From the NCBI GenBank assembly GCA_964628285.1, contig CAZVNP010000022.1, forward strand, positions 1-48,911: 48,911 nucleotides of DNA, given 5' to 3'. The notes under the pieces are model-generated. The model did not search any database. It was not told the origin of the DNA and was given only the letters and a program-made list of their open reading frames with translations. A program made the translations under genes and the position numbers. Origin of the DNA: JAPLDP01 sp964628285 (lineage in GTDB: Bacteria > Bacteroidota > Bacteroidia > Bacteroidales > JAGONC01). How positions within the stretch are numbered: the first letter of the stretch is position 1; every line of letters begins with the position of its first letter. Below, one piece after another: positions 1 through 10,400 of the stretch.

Positions 1-266
1 CCAGCCCTGAGAGGGGTATAATTTCAATTCCGCACAATCCCAGTCCACATACCATATAAATCTGTGTCCATCTGTTTAATCCGTAAGAAACAAAACATTA
101 TCGTTAATTCAGACCGGTTACGGCAGTTGGTTTATTGCCCTTCCTATAATAATTTTCTTCCCCAAATATTGTTATTCTTCAAAGATAACCAACTCCATTT
201 TTATTAAATTTAAAGTTCGAATGAATAAAAGTCTATTAGGTTGAAATATAATACGATATTGATAAA
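1..266. other. Intergenic leader at window edge
   Basis: No credible gene is seen here. The first ~100 bases (a CCCTGAGAGGGG-type palindromic stretch followed by a phrase reading roughly 'aatctgtgtccatctgtttaatccgt') resemble dispersed intergenic repeats common in environmental Bacteroidota, but only one copy lies in the window, so this is an impression and not a demonstration. The rest is AT-rich and should hold the promoter of the acyl-CoA synthetase gene; no exact TAnnTTTG match was found. Confidence 0.3.
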
Positions 267-1829
267 ATGGCTTCCCGGACCGAATTGACACCGGTGAGTT
301 TTCTGTGGCGCAGCGCCGCCATTTTCCCTGAAAAAACGGCCATCGTTTATGGCGACCGCCGGCTGACATATGGGGAGTTTGAGAAACATGTCAACCGTTT
401 CGCAGATGCCTTGCTGAAAGCAGGGCTCTGTAAGAATGACTGCGTAGCCATGCTCTGCCCCAACACGCCGGCCATGCTCGAGGCTCATTATGCCGTGCCT
501 GCTGCCGGCGGTGTCCTGGTGACCATCAACACACGCCTCAACACCAGCGAGATAGAATATATCCTGCATCACTCCGGTGCCCGCTTCCTATTCGTCGATA
601 AGGAATTTTACCCCCTCATCGAACCCATACCCGGAGATGACCTTACAGTCATCATGGTTGATGATACCGGCCTTCCCGGCGATCCCTATGAGATCTTCGT
701 AGCACAGGGCGAAAGTCGTCCCTTGGATTCGCTGCTTAAAAACGAAGAAGAACCCATCGCTATCAATTACACCTCGGGCACCACGGGCCGTCCCAAAGGC
801 GTTGTCTTCACCCATCGCGGCGCCTACCTGAACGCCCTGGGTGAGGTGATCGAAACGGGCATGAATGCCGATAGCGTATACCTGTGGACGCTGCCCATGT
901 TCCACTGCAACGGGTGGTGCTTCACCTGGGCCGTGACGGCCGTCGGCGCCACACATGTCTGCCTCCGTAAACTCGACCCGGCCCTCATATGGGATATCCT
1001 GGAAACTGAGAGGGTGACCCACTTCAACGGTGCCCCCACCGTTCAGACTATGCTGCTGAGCCATCCCAAAGCCCATGTCCTCGACAACCAGGTAACGGTG
1101 ACCATTGCGGGCGCTCCTCCGTCGCCCACCCTTCTCGAAAGAATAAAAGCCTTGAACTTCAGGCCTGTACATGTTTATGGCCTGACCGAAACATATGGGC
1201 CTGTCACCATCTGCGAATGGCACAGGGAGTGGGACCTCCTGCCGCCCGACGAGCAGGCCCGCAGAAGAGCACGGCAGGGACAGGCCTATCTCACGGCCGA
1301 CCTGGTCCGTGTGGTCGATGATCAAATGAACGACGTTTCCCGGGACGGTATGACCACGGGCGAGGTCATCATGCGCGGTAACAACGTCATGAAGGAATAT
1401 TTCAAGGATGCGGAAGCCACAGAACAGGCTTTCCGCGGCGGATGGTTCCACTCGGGCGATATAGCGGTATGGCACCCCGACGGGTACATCGAGCTGCGCG
1501 ACAGACTTAAAGACATCATCATCTCAGGAGGTGAAAACATCTCCACAATAGAGATCGAACAGATCATCGTGCAACACCCTGCCGTACTCGAATGTGCCGT
1601 AATCGCCGTGCCGGATGAAAAATGGGGAGAGCGGCCCAAAGCTTTTGTCACCCTTAAAAAAAACAGCTACGCCTCACAGGAGGAGATCCTCGACTTCTGC
1701 AGGCGGCAGATGGCCCACTTCAAATGCCCCGTAGCCGTGGAATTTGGTGAGCTGCCCAAGACATCTACCGGTAAGGTGCAGAAATATATCCTGCGCGAAA
1801 AGGAATGGAAAGAGCTGCCTAATGACTAA
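267..1829 (+). CDS. AMP-binding acyl-CoA synthetase (fatty-acid--CoA ligase type)
   Basis: A 520-residue ANL-superfamily ligase that should activate a carboxylic acid (probably medium- or long-chain fatty acid) to acyl-AMP and then acyl-CoA in the cytoplasm. The ATP-binding loop TSGTTGRPKG lies at about residues 169-178, the YGLTET adenine-binding motif follows mid-protein, the hinge region with RLKDIIISGGEN is at about 411-422, and the C-terminal catalytic lysine is Lys503 in KTSTGKVQK. Length fits the family's usual 510-550 residues and all core motifs are intact. The ATG at 267 is followed by a normal family N-terminus (residues 1-40), so no other start is needed. It stands alone: the next gene begins 195 bases downstream. 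The exact substrate cannot be told from sequence; an aryl or short-chain acid is possible. Confidence 0.93.
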   Translation: MASRTELTPVSFLWRSAAIFPEKTAIVYGDRRLTYGEFEKHVNRFADALLKAGLCKNDCVAMLCPNTPAMLEAHYAVPAAGGVLVTINTRLNTSEIEYILHHSGARFLFVDKEFYPLIEPIPGDDLTVIMVDDTGLPGDPYEIFVAQGESRPLDSLLKNEEEPIAINYTSGTTGRPKGVVFTHRGAYLNALGEVIETGMNADSVYLWTLPMFHCNGWCFTWAVTAVGATHVCLRKLDPALIWDILETERVTHFNGAPTVQTMLLSHPKAHVLDNQVTVTIAGAPPSPTLLERIKALNFRPVHVYGLTETYGPVTICEWHREWDLLPPDEQARRRARQGQAYLTADLVRVVDDQMNDVSRDGMTTGEVIMRGNNVMKEYFKDAEATEQAFRGGWFHSGDIAVWHPDGYIELRDRLKDIIISGGENISTIEIEQIIVQHPAVLECAVIAVPDEKWGERPKAFVTLKKNSYASQEEILDFCRRQMAHFKCPVAVEFGELPKTSTGKVQKYILREKEWKELPND

Positions 1830-2024
1830 ATATGCCCCATTTGCGGAACAGGAAAGCAGAAATTTTACACGAAGGATGAATCATGATGACATCGTGGACA
1901 AATACAAAATCATGTCACCGATGGTGTCCGGGGTCGATCATTTTCATAGCTTTGACATTGGCAATATTATACTGTCGTATTCGTTCAAAATAGGTCATCA
2001 TATCTCCTATCAATAACAGGTCCT

Positions 2025-4721
2025 ATGCGCAAACTCGCAGCCATCATGTTTACCGACATCGTCGGTTATTCGGCCCTGATGTCGAAGGACGAATCCCTGG
2101 CCCTGGGTATCCTCGATAAAAACCGGCGGTTGCATCAGTCGGCACTCAAGCAGCATAACGGTGAACTAATAAAAGAGATAGGCGACGGCACCCTGGCCAT
2201 ATTTCACAGTTCATGGGACGCAGTAACTTGCGCCATGACACTTCAGGATACATTAAGTCATGATCCTTCCTATCGGCTCCGCATCGGCATCCATATCGGC
2301 GACATCGTGGCGACCGAGAGTGATGTGTTCGGCGACGGTGTGAACATCGCATCACGGATACAGACCTTATGTGAACCCGGTGGCATATGTTTCACCGAAC
2401 GTGTCTATGAAGATATCCTGAACAAAACAGGGCTGAACATTCAATGTATCGGGACCAAATCACTGAAAAATATCGAACATCCCGTCAAGTTATACGCCAT
2501 TTCCTTATCTTCAATAAAAGAAAAAAGAGAGATAAAAATGCCCGCATGGCAACAGGCGGCAAAACATGATACCCTGGAGGCCGGTCAGCGGAAAGATAAA
2601 AAAACAAAGATCAGAAGTGGTGTGGTGACCGCGGTTGTCATTCTGCTCGTCCTCATAGCGGTGGCCATCATCATAAAATCGTATTTCCCCGGAATACTTT
2701 ACGCCCGAGAGCCCACGCCCATCGCTGTCGTCAGTTTTGAGAACCAAACCGGCGATGCCTCCTTTGACTATCTGCAAAAAGCTATTCCCAACCTGCTCAT
2801 CACCAATCTTGAGCACTCGAGGTTTTTCCGTGTCATGACCTGGGAGCGCATGCAGGATCTCCTTAGGCAAATGGGCCAGGACAGCGTCAGCACCATTGAT
2901 GCCGATCTGGGCTTTGAGTTGTGCCGCCGGGCAGGATGCCACATCATCGTCATCGGCAGCTATGTCAAAGCAGGCGATGTGTTTGTCACCGACGCCAAGG
3001 TGCTCGACGTATCGTCAAAACAGATGCTCAGCAGCGTCAGCGCCAAGGGCACGGGGGTCTCCAGCATCCTCGAATCACAGATCGACGACCTCAGCAGGGA
3101 AATATCACGGACGGCAGGTATCTCAAAACACCGGATCGAAACAGGCGACCTTCACGTCACGGATGTCACCACCAGCTCCATGGAAGCCTATCAATACTTT
3201 TTAAAAGGAGTGGACGCATCGGAGAAGATGTACCATAATGACGCAAGGAAATATTTTGAAGCAGCCGTCAGGCTGGACTCCACCTTCGCGGTCGCATGGT
3301 TCTATCTGTCACAGACTTATGAGTCCCTGATGAACTACCGCATGAGGGATGAGGCCATAAACAAAGCTTACGCGGCTTCGTGGCGGGCCACGGAACAGGA
3401 ACAACTGACCATCAAAGCCAACTATGCCAGGGTCATTAAACACGACAGCGATGAAGAACTGCGGTTGTGGACAGAGCTGGTCAAAGTGGCCCCCGACCAG
3501 AAAAGGGCACATTTTGCACTGGGTTTCTGCTTGAAATCAAGGGATAATCTGACCGGGGCTATTGAACAATTCAATGAGGCCATCGGGCTCGATCCCGATT
3601 ACGGAGCCGCATACAATCAGGCTGCCTATCTTTACGCCAAACAGGGCAATTATGAAAAAGCATTGTCTTATTTCAATCGCTATGCGTCAATCAATCCCGA
3701 TGACGCCAACCCGTATGATTCCATGGGCGATTTGCTCTGGCGCATGGGACGTCTGGATGAAGCCATAGCTCAATTCAAAAAAGCCCTCGATCTCAAGCCC
3801 GATTTTTATGATTCGGCCTCCAAGTTATCTTATTTATATTTCATGAAAGAAGATTATCCCGAAGGTTACCAATGGATAGATAAAAGCATTGACCTCTCAC
3901 CCTCGCAAGGGACCAAAGCCAAGTTATTTTGCGTCAGGGCCTCTTTTGACAACTGGTGCGGTGATGTAAATCAAACCAGGACGGACCTGGCCAAGGCAAG
4001 AGAAATTACCAGCACCTCCGACAGCTCTGTCATTGTCCCCTTAATTTACTGGATGAAGATAGTCAATGCCGTTGATCACGACCGGAATGATCTTGATAAA
4101 AAATTCTATCTGAACCTTCTCAAAGATCAAAGGGAGGCCAGGTTGTACAATTCATCCGATTCGGCGGGCAACTTCCTTTTAAAAGGTATTATTTATATGG
4201 TGTTGAATAAAGATGATTCGGCCAGGATGGAACTGGGGCGGGTGGAGTCTCTGTTGCCGGGGATACCGGCCTCGTCCCGCAGCCAGTATGCTTACTGGTA
4301 TGATTATGTATACGGGTCGTTTCTGCTTAAGGAAAAAAATTTTCTCTCCGCCCTGGATATCCTTGAAAAGCTCAAGTTACCAGAGATACCTTACTTCATG
4401 TATCCGGATGTACTGAATTATAATATACCTTCATTACGTAATGCCAAAGCGGAGGCCTATGTTGGTCTCAACAGGATCGACGACGCCATCGCCGAATATG
4501 AACGCCTGATCCGCTTCAATCCGAAAAGCGATGACCGCCGGCTGATCCATCCCAAAAATCATTATTACCTGGGACGTCTCTATGAGGAAAAAGGGTTGAA
4601 AGAGAAAGCCGTTGACCAGTACCGGACCTTTCTCACCTTATGGAAGAATGCCTCGGATGTGTATCCCGAACCGGCCGACGCACGGAAACGGCTGGAAAAG
4701 CTCACACAAAACCCGTCATGA
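2025..4721 (+). CDS. Class III adenylate/guanylate cyclase with TolB-like and TPR domains
   Basis: An 898-residue multidomain signalling protein. Residues ~1-165 form a class III cyclase domain with intact key residues: metal-binding Asp11 (FTDIVGYS) and Asp54 (GDG), Lys50 before it, Asp100 in SDVFGDGVN, and Asn107/Arg111 (NIASR). These favour active ATP-to-cAMP chemistry. A hydrophobic membrane segment follows at about 197-220. Next comes a TolB N-terminal/FlgO-like domain starting TPIAVVSFENQ (~232-350), then repeated TPR units to the C-terminus. The order predicts a cytoplasmic cyclase domain tethered by one helix to periplasmic TolB-like and TPR modules, which may sense a ligand or partner. 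The architecture is known in environmental bacteria, but the inputs are unknown. No cAMP receptor gene is in this window. Confidence 0.9.
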   Translation: MRKLAAIMFTDIVGYSALMSKDESLALGILDKNRRLHQSALKQHNGELIKEIGDGTLAIFHSSWDAVTCAMTLQDTLSHDPSYRLRIGIHIGDIVATESDVFGDGVNIASRIQTLCEPGGICFTERVYEDILNKTGLNIQCIGTKSLKNIEHPVKLYAISLSSIKEKREIKMPAWQQAAKHDTLEAGQRKDKKTKIRSGVVTAVVILLVLIAVAIIIKSYFPGILYAREPTPIAVVSFENQTGDASFDYLQKAIPNLLITNLEHSRFFRVMTWERMQDLLRQMGQDSVSTIDADLGFELCRRAGCHIIVIGSYVKAGDVFVTDAKVLDVSSKQMLSSVSAKGTGVSSILESQIDDLSREISRTAGISKHRIETGDLHVTDVTTSSMEAYQYFLKGVDASEKMYHNDARKYFEAAVRLDSTFAVAWFYLSQTYESLMNYRMRDEAINKAYAASWRATEQEQLTIKANYARVIKHDSDEELRLWTELVKVAPDQKRAHFALGFCLKSRDNLTGAIEQFNEAIGLDPDYGAAYNQAAYLYAKQGNYEKALSYFNRYASINPDDANPYDSMGDLLWRMGRLDEAIAQFKKALDLKPDFYDSASKLSYLYFMKEDYPEGYQWIDKSIDLSPSQGTKAKLFCVRASFDNWCGDVNQTRTDLAKAREITSTSDSSVIVPLIYWMKIVNAVDHDRNDLDKKFYLNLLKDQREARLYNSSDSAGNFLLKGIIYMVLNKDDSARMELGRVESLLPGIPASSRSQYAYWYDYVYGSFLLKEKNFLSALDILEKLKLPEIPYFMYPDVLNYNIPSLRNAKAEAYVGLNRIDDAIAEYERLIRFNPKSDDRRLIHPKNHYYLGRLYEEKGLKEKAVDQYRTFLTLWKNASDVYPEPADARKRLEKLTQNPS

Positions 4722-4745
4722 TGCTCCCCGGACGGGTTATTTTAT
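4711..4745 (+). terminator. Stem-loop terminator after cyclase gene
   Basis: ACCCGTC (4711-4717) pairs with GACGGGT (4731-4737), followed by TTATTTTAT. The left arm lies inside the last codons of the cyclase gene, and the convergent MFS gene ends two bases further on, so the hairpin probably serves the plus-strand transcript. Confidence 0.5.
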
Positions 4746-4746
4746 C

Positions 4747-6033
4747 TTAAATCCCGAAACCGTCAGCGAACAATTTTCTTCCTTTAGTCTCAGGGAAAGT
4801 CCATACCCATGCCCCTGTTAGTAGGGCGAATAATGCGGCGAGTGCGATGCCGCCACTCAATCCAAAGCGCGTGGCTATCAAAGCAATAGCGACAGGGGTA
4901 AAAAACTGTACCCCACGCGCCAGGTTGAAAGCCGACCCCATGGCCGTGCTTCGCACAGAGGTGGGGAATAGCTCTGAGAACAAGGCGCCATAGCCGCCAA
5001 ACATACCTGTGCCGAATCCGACTAAAAACATAAACGCCAGGATGATCAGGGGATACATTGCGACATGCTTCCAGAAAACCGTGATCATTAGCAATCCGAC
5101 AGCCATGATGACCGAATAGATCGAATAAGCGGGCCTTCGTCCCAGCTTATCGGCTATGAATCCAAAGAAAAAATACCCTGTCAAACCGCCCGACTGGGTG
5201 ACCAGTATCCACAAGGCCGATTTGGTCAGCGTGAAATGCCTCTCACTGTGAAGGTATCCCGGCATCCAGGAATAGGTCAGCCAGTAAGCGCTCATATCAA
5301 AAATGGCAAGGACCAGCGCCAGAAGAAAATACTTACGGTATTTCTCCGAGAACAGAACAATGAGCCTGTTCCTGAAGACCGATCCTGAATCGGGGAAGGG
5401 TATTCCGCCCGTTTTTAACATGGTCTTCCGGCGCAGCCACATATCCGATTCCGGCAGCTTCCTTCTGATATATACCACCAGCAGGGCGGGTACCACGGAG
5501 ATAAAGAAGCAGGCCCGCCATCCGATAACAGGTGAAAGCAGGCCGCCGACGACGGAAGCTATGGCTATGCCCAGAGGTGCCCCCGTCTGCATGAAAGCAC
5601 TGTAACGCCCCCGCACACGGGCGGGAAAAGTCTCACCCACGTAAGTCTGGCCGGTGGCCCATTCACCCCCCACTCCCAGACCGGTGATGATCCTGAAGAT
5701 CATCAGAAGCCAGAAGCTGCCCGCTATTCCCGAGAGGAAAGCACCCACACTGTAAGTCAATATGGTCCATTGCAGCACCACTTTACGGCCGAAATGATCG
5801 GACAGGATACCGAAGATGACCCCTCCTATCGCCGTCGCCGCAAGCGTGGCTCCAAGAATATACGACATCTCAATGTCATTGAAATGGTATTCCTTGGCAA
5901 TGGGTATCAAGAGGAATGTAAAAAGTATCAGATCGTAAAAATCAAAAACCCATCCGGCCCAGCTCATGGCCAGGATCCTGTAATGCTGACGGGTGATGGT
6001 TTTGGACTCGTTGAGAAGCGGAGGTTGATCCAT
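4747..6033 (-). CDS. MFS transporter, metabolite:H+ symporter type
   Basis: A multi-pass inner-membrane carrier of about 428 residues with the major facilitator pattern of twelve hydrophobic segments. The loop 2-3 signature GILSDHFGRK and its second-half counterpart GFIADKLGRR are both present, and the RITGLGVGGEWATG stretch is typical of the metabolite:H+ symporter and sugar-porter branch. I chose the ATG at 6033 (MDQPPLL). The frame runs up to a GTG at 6111, but that extension is Cys/Arg-rich and overlaps tolC. It sits 74 bases downstream of the tolC-type gene on the same strand, so it may be read through from the efflux operon. The substrate is unknown: carboxylates, sugars or sialate are all possible for this branch. 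Confidence 0.85.
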   Translation of the reverse strand: MDQPPLLNESKTITRQHYRILAMSWAGWVFDFYDLILFTFLLIPIAKEYHFNDIEMSYILGATLAATAIGGVIFGILSDHFGRKVVLQWTILTYSVGAFLSGIAGSFWLLMIFRIITGLGVGGEWATGQTYVGETFPARVRGRYSAFMQTGAPLGIAIASVVGGLLSPVIGWRACFFISVVPALLVVYIRRKLPESDMWLRRKTMLKTGGIPFPDSGSVFRNRLIVLFSEKYRKYFLLALVLAIFDMSAYWLTYSWMPGYLHSERHFTLTKSALWILVTQSGGLTGYFFFGFIADKLGRRPAYSIYSVIMAVGLLMITVFWKHVAMYPLIILAFMFLVGFGTGMFGGYGALFSELFPTSVRSTAMGSAFNLARGVQFFTPVAIALIATRFGLSGGIALAALFALLTGAWVWTFPETKGRKLFADGFGI

Positions 6034-6107
6034 GGGACAATAATTAAGAAAGTCTCTAATCCTGCAACATAAAAAATTTAGGTGTCTGATGAGAAAGCGG
6101 CTCGTCG

Positions 6108-7424
6108 TCACTGTCTGAATAAACTGACCAGCTCACCGCTGATCCTGAGTAATTCGATCTCAGCCTCTTTGGCCTGAAACTGCGACAACAACAACTGGTA
6201 CTGGGCATCGATAAATTTTTTCTGTGTCTCACGCAAGTCGATATCGTTGATCGTGCCCAGACGGTATTTTTCAAAGGCTACGTCCACATTCTCTCTGGCT
6301 ACATCCTGGTTCACCAGTTGTAACCGGATAACCTGAACACTTGAGGTGTAACCGGTGAATAATTTGAACAGATTGGTGTGGATATCCGATTCGGTATCCT
6401 GAAACTGATACCCACTATTGGAGAGGTCGATTTTTGCATTGTGTATGTCACGGCTGACGTTCATTCCGTTGAATATGGGATATGATACTGTGAGGCTGTA
6501 AGAGGGTCCTATGCTCCTGTTGAATTCCAGGAACCCTGTTTGTGAGTTGAGCCTGTTATAGCTGTACCCGGCCTGGAAAGCCAGTGAGGGATACCTCTGT
6601 GACCGGGCACTTTTCAGGGCAAGAAGCGACAGCTCTTTATTATGTTCCGCGATGGAGATCTCTGCATTTTGTGACCGCGCCTTCTCAAGGAGTGAGCCAT
6701 AGGAAAGGGTGTTATCCAGAACGATGGTATCAACGATGGTATAGGCTGTCTCGGGATCACGTCCTAACAGGCGGTTCAGATCAGCTTTATAACCCTGGAG
6801 TGAGGCCATTTCATTGAGCAGGTTGGTGCTGTCGGAGTTCAGATCGACGGTCGATTGCAGGAGCATAAGCTGTGATCCCGATCCCAAAGCCAGTTTAGCC
6901 TCCGCAATTTGCTTACGCTGCAACGATAAGCCCACCGCATCACGCAACACCTGCACCATCTTTTGTTGCTGAATGATGCCGTAATAGTTCCTGATAATGG
7001 CCGAAACGGTATTCTCCACGGTCAGGCGGGCTTCCGTCTCACCCATTTGTTCCAGAACATCCAGCGTGCTCTTATTGGTGAACATACTGAAGCCGTCAAA
7101 CAGGGTCCAGGTGAGTTGTATCCCCGCATTGAAGCTGCGACCGTGTGCGGCGGTGACATCTTTCGACGTCCCGTTGAACATATCCTGATGCGTGGTCGTG
7201 ATGGTATAGTTCTGCGTGGCGTTGAGGGTTACCTCGGGTAAAAATCCCGCATTGCCTGCCGTATTATTGTTGGTCGCTATTTGTGCATCGTTTTTCTGTA
7301 TGATGATGGAATAATTGTTAACCAGACCTATCTGAACAGCCTGGAAGAGAGTGAGTGTATCCTGTGGGCTGGCCTTCAGAAACCAGGACAGGCCCATCAT
7401 CAGAAAAAAAATCTTTATCCTCAT
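6108..7424 (-). CDS. TolC family outer-membrane efflux channel
   Basis: The outer-membrane exit duct of the tripartite pump encoded here. The protein is ~438 residues, with an N-terminal signal peptide (MRIKIFFLMMGLSWF...ASPQ), then the two repeated helical/strand halves of the OEP family, rich in Gln, Ala, Ser and Asn. The start LTLFQAVQIGLVNNYSI is the canonical first helix of TolC-like proteins. I prefer the ATG at 7424. An upstream in-frame GTG at 7433 overlaps the RND stop as GTGA and is the alternative. The close coupling to the RND gene implies translation in step with it. Confidence 0.9.
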   Translation of the reverse strand: MRIKIFFLMMGLSWFLKASPQDTLTLFQAVQIGLVNNYSIIIQKNDAQIATNNNTAGNAGFLPEVTLNATQNYTITTTHQDMFNGTSKDVTAAHGRSFNAGIQLTWTLFDGFSMFTNKSTLDVLEQMGETEARLTVENTVSAIIRNYYGIIQQQKMVQVLRDAVGLSLQRKQIAEAKLALGSGSQLMLLQSTVDLNSDSTNLLNEMASLQGYKADLNRLLGRDPETAYTIVDTIVLDNTLSYGSLLEKARSQNAEISIAEHNKELSLLALKSARSQRYPSLAFQAGYSYNRLNSQTGFLEFNRSIGPSYSLTVSYPIFNGMNVSRDIHNAKIDLSNSGYQFQDTESDIHTNLFKLFTGYTSSVQVIRLQLVNQDVARENVDVAFEKYRLGTINDIDLRETQKKFIDAQYQLLLSQFQAKEAEIELLRISGELVSLFRQ

Positions 7425-7429
7425 GATAT

Positions 7430-10400
7430 TCACTGTTTATCGCCGGTAATAACGGCTTTTGATTTATGCGTATCCCGTGAAAGATAGGTGTACAGTGATG
7501 GTATCACGTACAATGTCAGCATCAATGAAAAGATCAGACCGCCTATGATGGCTATTCCCATGGGCACGCGGCTTTGTGAGGCTGCCGCCAGTGACAGGGC
7601 TATGGGCAAGGCCCCCAGGGCTGTGGCCAGGCTGGTCATGAGGATAGGCCGCAGGCGGCGCGTGGCGGCATCAATCACGGCCTCGTTCAACGCCAGTCCG
7701 GCCGCTTTGCGCTGATTGGCAAATTCCACGATCAGGATGCCGTTCTTTGTGACGATGCCGATCAGCACTATGACACCGATCTCGCTGAAGATATTGATGG
7801 TCTGCCCGAACAGCCACAAGGAAAGCACCGCGCCGGCCAGGGCCAGGGGAACGGTAAACATGATGATCAACGGATCGATGAAGCTCTCGAACTGAGCCGA
7901 CAGAACCAGATAGATGAGAACCAATGCCAGCAGGAAAGCGAAGAGCAGACTGTTGGAGCTGTCCTCATATTCCTTGGAGGTGCCTGCCAGTGCCGTGGAA
8001 AAGGTCTCGTCGAGGGTCTCTTTCGCAATGGCACGCATCTCCTCGATGCCCTGGCCAAGGGTGACACCCCTGGCAGGCTGCGCCAACACCGTGGCAGCAA
8101 CATAACGATTGTAACGGTAAAGCTGCGGGGGGTTGCTTTGTTCCGTCAGGTTCACGACATTATCGAGCTGTATCAGGTGGTGATTGGCGTTGCGGACATA
8201 CAGTGAGCTCAGATCCAGAGGCCTGTCCCTGTTTTCACGGCTGGCCTGGCCGATCACCTGGTATTGCCTGTTGCTAAGGATAAAATAACCGTAACGCTCA
8301 CCGCTGAAATAAAGCTGCAGCACCTCGGCGATGTCCCTGACATTAACACCCAGGGCCCGGGCCCTGTCACGGTCGATCTCCACGGCTATCTCGGGTTTAT
8401 TGAACTTCAGGTTCAGATCGACCACCTGGAACTTGGAATCGGCATTGGCCTTTTCCATGAAAAGAGGGATGAATTTCCTCAGTTTCTCAAAATCAGGAGC
8501 CTGGATGACAAACTGTACCGGCAGGCTTGAGCCACGGCCTCCGCCTATCGTCTGTTCTTGGGCGACGTAAGTGCGTGCAAAATTATATTTCCGTAAAATG
8601 CCGTTTATCTCATCGGCGAAATCCTGCTGTGTACGCTCACGTTTGGACGGATCCACAAAGGAGACACGTATAAAACCGGTATTTGTCGAGCCTGAAGAGC
8701 CAAACCCCGGCGCCGTCAGTTCGATGATCGATTCCCTCTCGGGAATGGTATCGACGATTCTCAGGAGCTGATCCATATAACTGTCCATCTTTTCGAACGA
8801 GATACCTTCGGGTGCCGTGGCCAGGATCTGTATACGGTTCTTATCTTCCATTGGCGCCAGCTCCGACGGTATGATACGGCCTATACCGAAAATGATCGCT
8901 GCGGCCGCTGCCATGATGACTATGGCCAGCCATCGGTGCCGGATAAAGAGCCGTAAAGTTCTGTTATAACCATTTATCAGGCCGTTGAGCCATTGCTCGG
9001 TGACCGTGAAGAGACGGCCGTGGACCCTGCCCCGTTTCAGCATGCGCGAACTCATCATGGGCGTCAGCGTTAGCGAGACCAGAGCGGAGACAAGCACCGT
9101 CCCCGCCACCACCACACCAAATTCACGAAATAGACGTCCCGTCAGACCCCTGAGAAAAATGATGGGCAGAAAAACAGCCGCCAGGGTAATGGTGGTAGAT
9201 AATATGGCAAAATAGATCTCCTTGGAACCACGGTGTCCCGCCTCGATGGCATTCAAACCCCCTTCCACCTTATGATAAATATTTTCAAGGACGACGATCG
9301 CATCGTCCACCACGAGGCCCGTTGCCAGCACGATACCCAGAAGGGTTAGAATATTGATGGAAAATCCTGCGATGTACATGATGAAAAAACCGCTGACGAG
9401 CGAGATGGGTATGGCTATCACCGGGATGAGGGTGGTCCTCCAGTTTCTGAGAAAAATAAAGATGACCAGCACCACCAGCGTAAAAGCGATCATAATGGTA
9501 TCTTTGACCTCCCTGATGGCCTTGCGGATACTCGTTGTCGTGTCGAAGCTGAACCCCACCTTGACATCCTGCGGCAGGTCGCGTTTGATTTGTGCCACCC
9601 GTTTATAACATTCATCTGCTATGGAGATCTGGTTGGCGCCGGGTTGGGGCGTCACAGCCACACCCACCATGGGTATGCCGCCGTTGCCCTTGAGCAGGGT
9701 CCTTTCGTTTTCAGGCGCCAGCACGGCTTGCCCCACATCACTGAAACGGATGAGGTTGCCGTCGGTCTCCTTGATGATCATGTTGTTGAATTCCTCCGGT
9801 GTGGTCAGCCGCCCTCTGGTCCTGATGGTCAGCTCCGTTGAATAACCTTCAATCCTGCCGGAGGGAAGTTCGACATTTTCCCTGTTGAGGGCATCCCGTA
9901 TGTCGCCGGGTGTCAGCTGGTAACTGGCCAGTTTCGCCGGATCCATCAGAAGCTTGATGGCGTACTTCTTCTCACCCCATATCCGTATCTCGCTGACCCC
10001 GGGGATGGTCTGCAAACGCTCCTTGAAGACATTGTTGGCTATATCCGATAAGTCCATCAGGTTGCGGGCATCACTCTGAACGGTGAGGGCCAGGATAGGG
10101 CTGGCATCGGCATCCGACTTGGTGACGATGGGAGGGTCGGTGTCGGGCGGGATGTTGCGTATGGCCCGCGACACCCTGTCCCTGACATCGTTGGCGGCAG
10201 CCTCCATATCCACCCCCAGTTCAAACTCCACAGTGATCGTGCTCCTGCCGTCCATGCTCACTGAATTTAAAGAACGGATGCCCGTAATGCCGTTGATCGA
10301 CTCCTCCAGGGGCTCGGTTATCTGCGATTCGATGATATCGGCGTTGGCACCCACATAATTGGTGTTTACCGTCACCACCGGCGGATCCACACTGGGAAAC

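Noticed and set aside
588..1475. 295-residue minus-strand frame opposite the acyl-CoA synthetase gene
   Set aside because: It lies entirely opposite a gene with all motifs intact. Its length comes from GC-rich codon structure and no family features are seen.
1744..2016. 90-residue plus-strand frame spanning the end of the acyl-CoA synthetase and the spacer
   Set aside because: It overlaps a well-supported gene in another frame, has no signal, domain or composition of a real protein, and no promoter.
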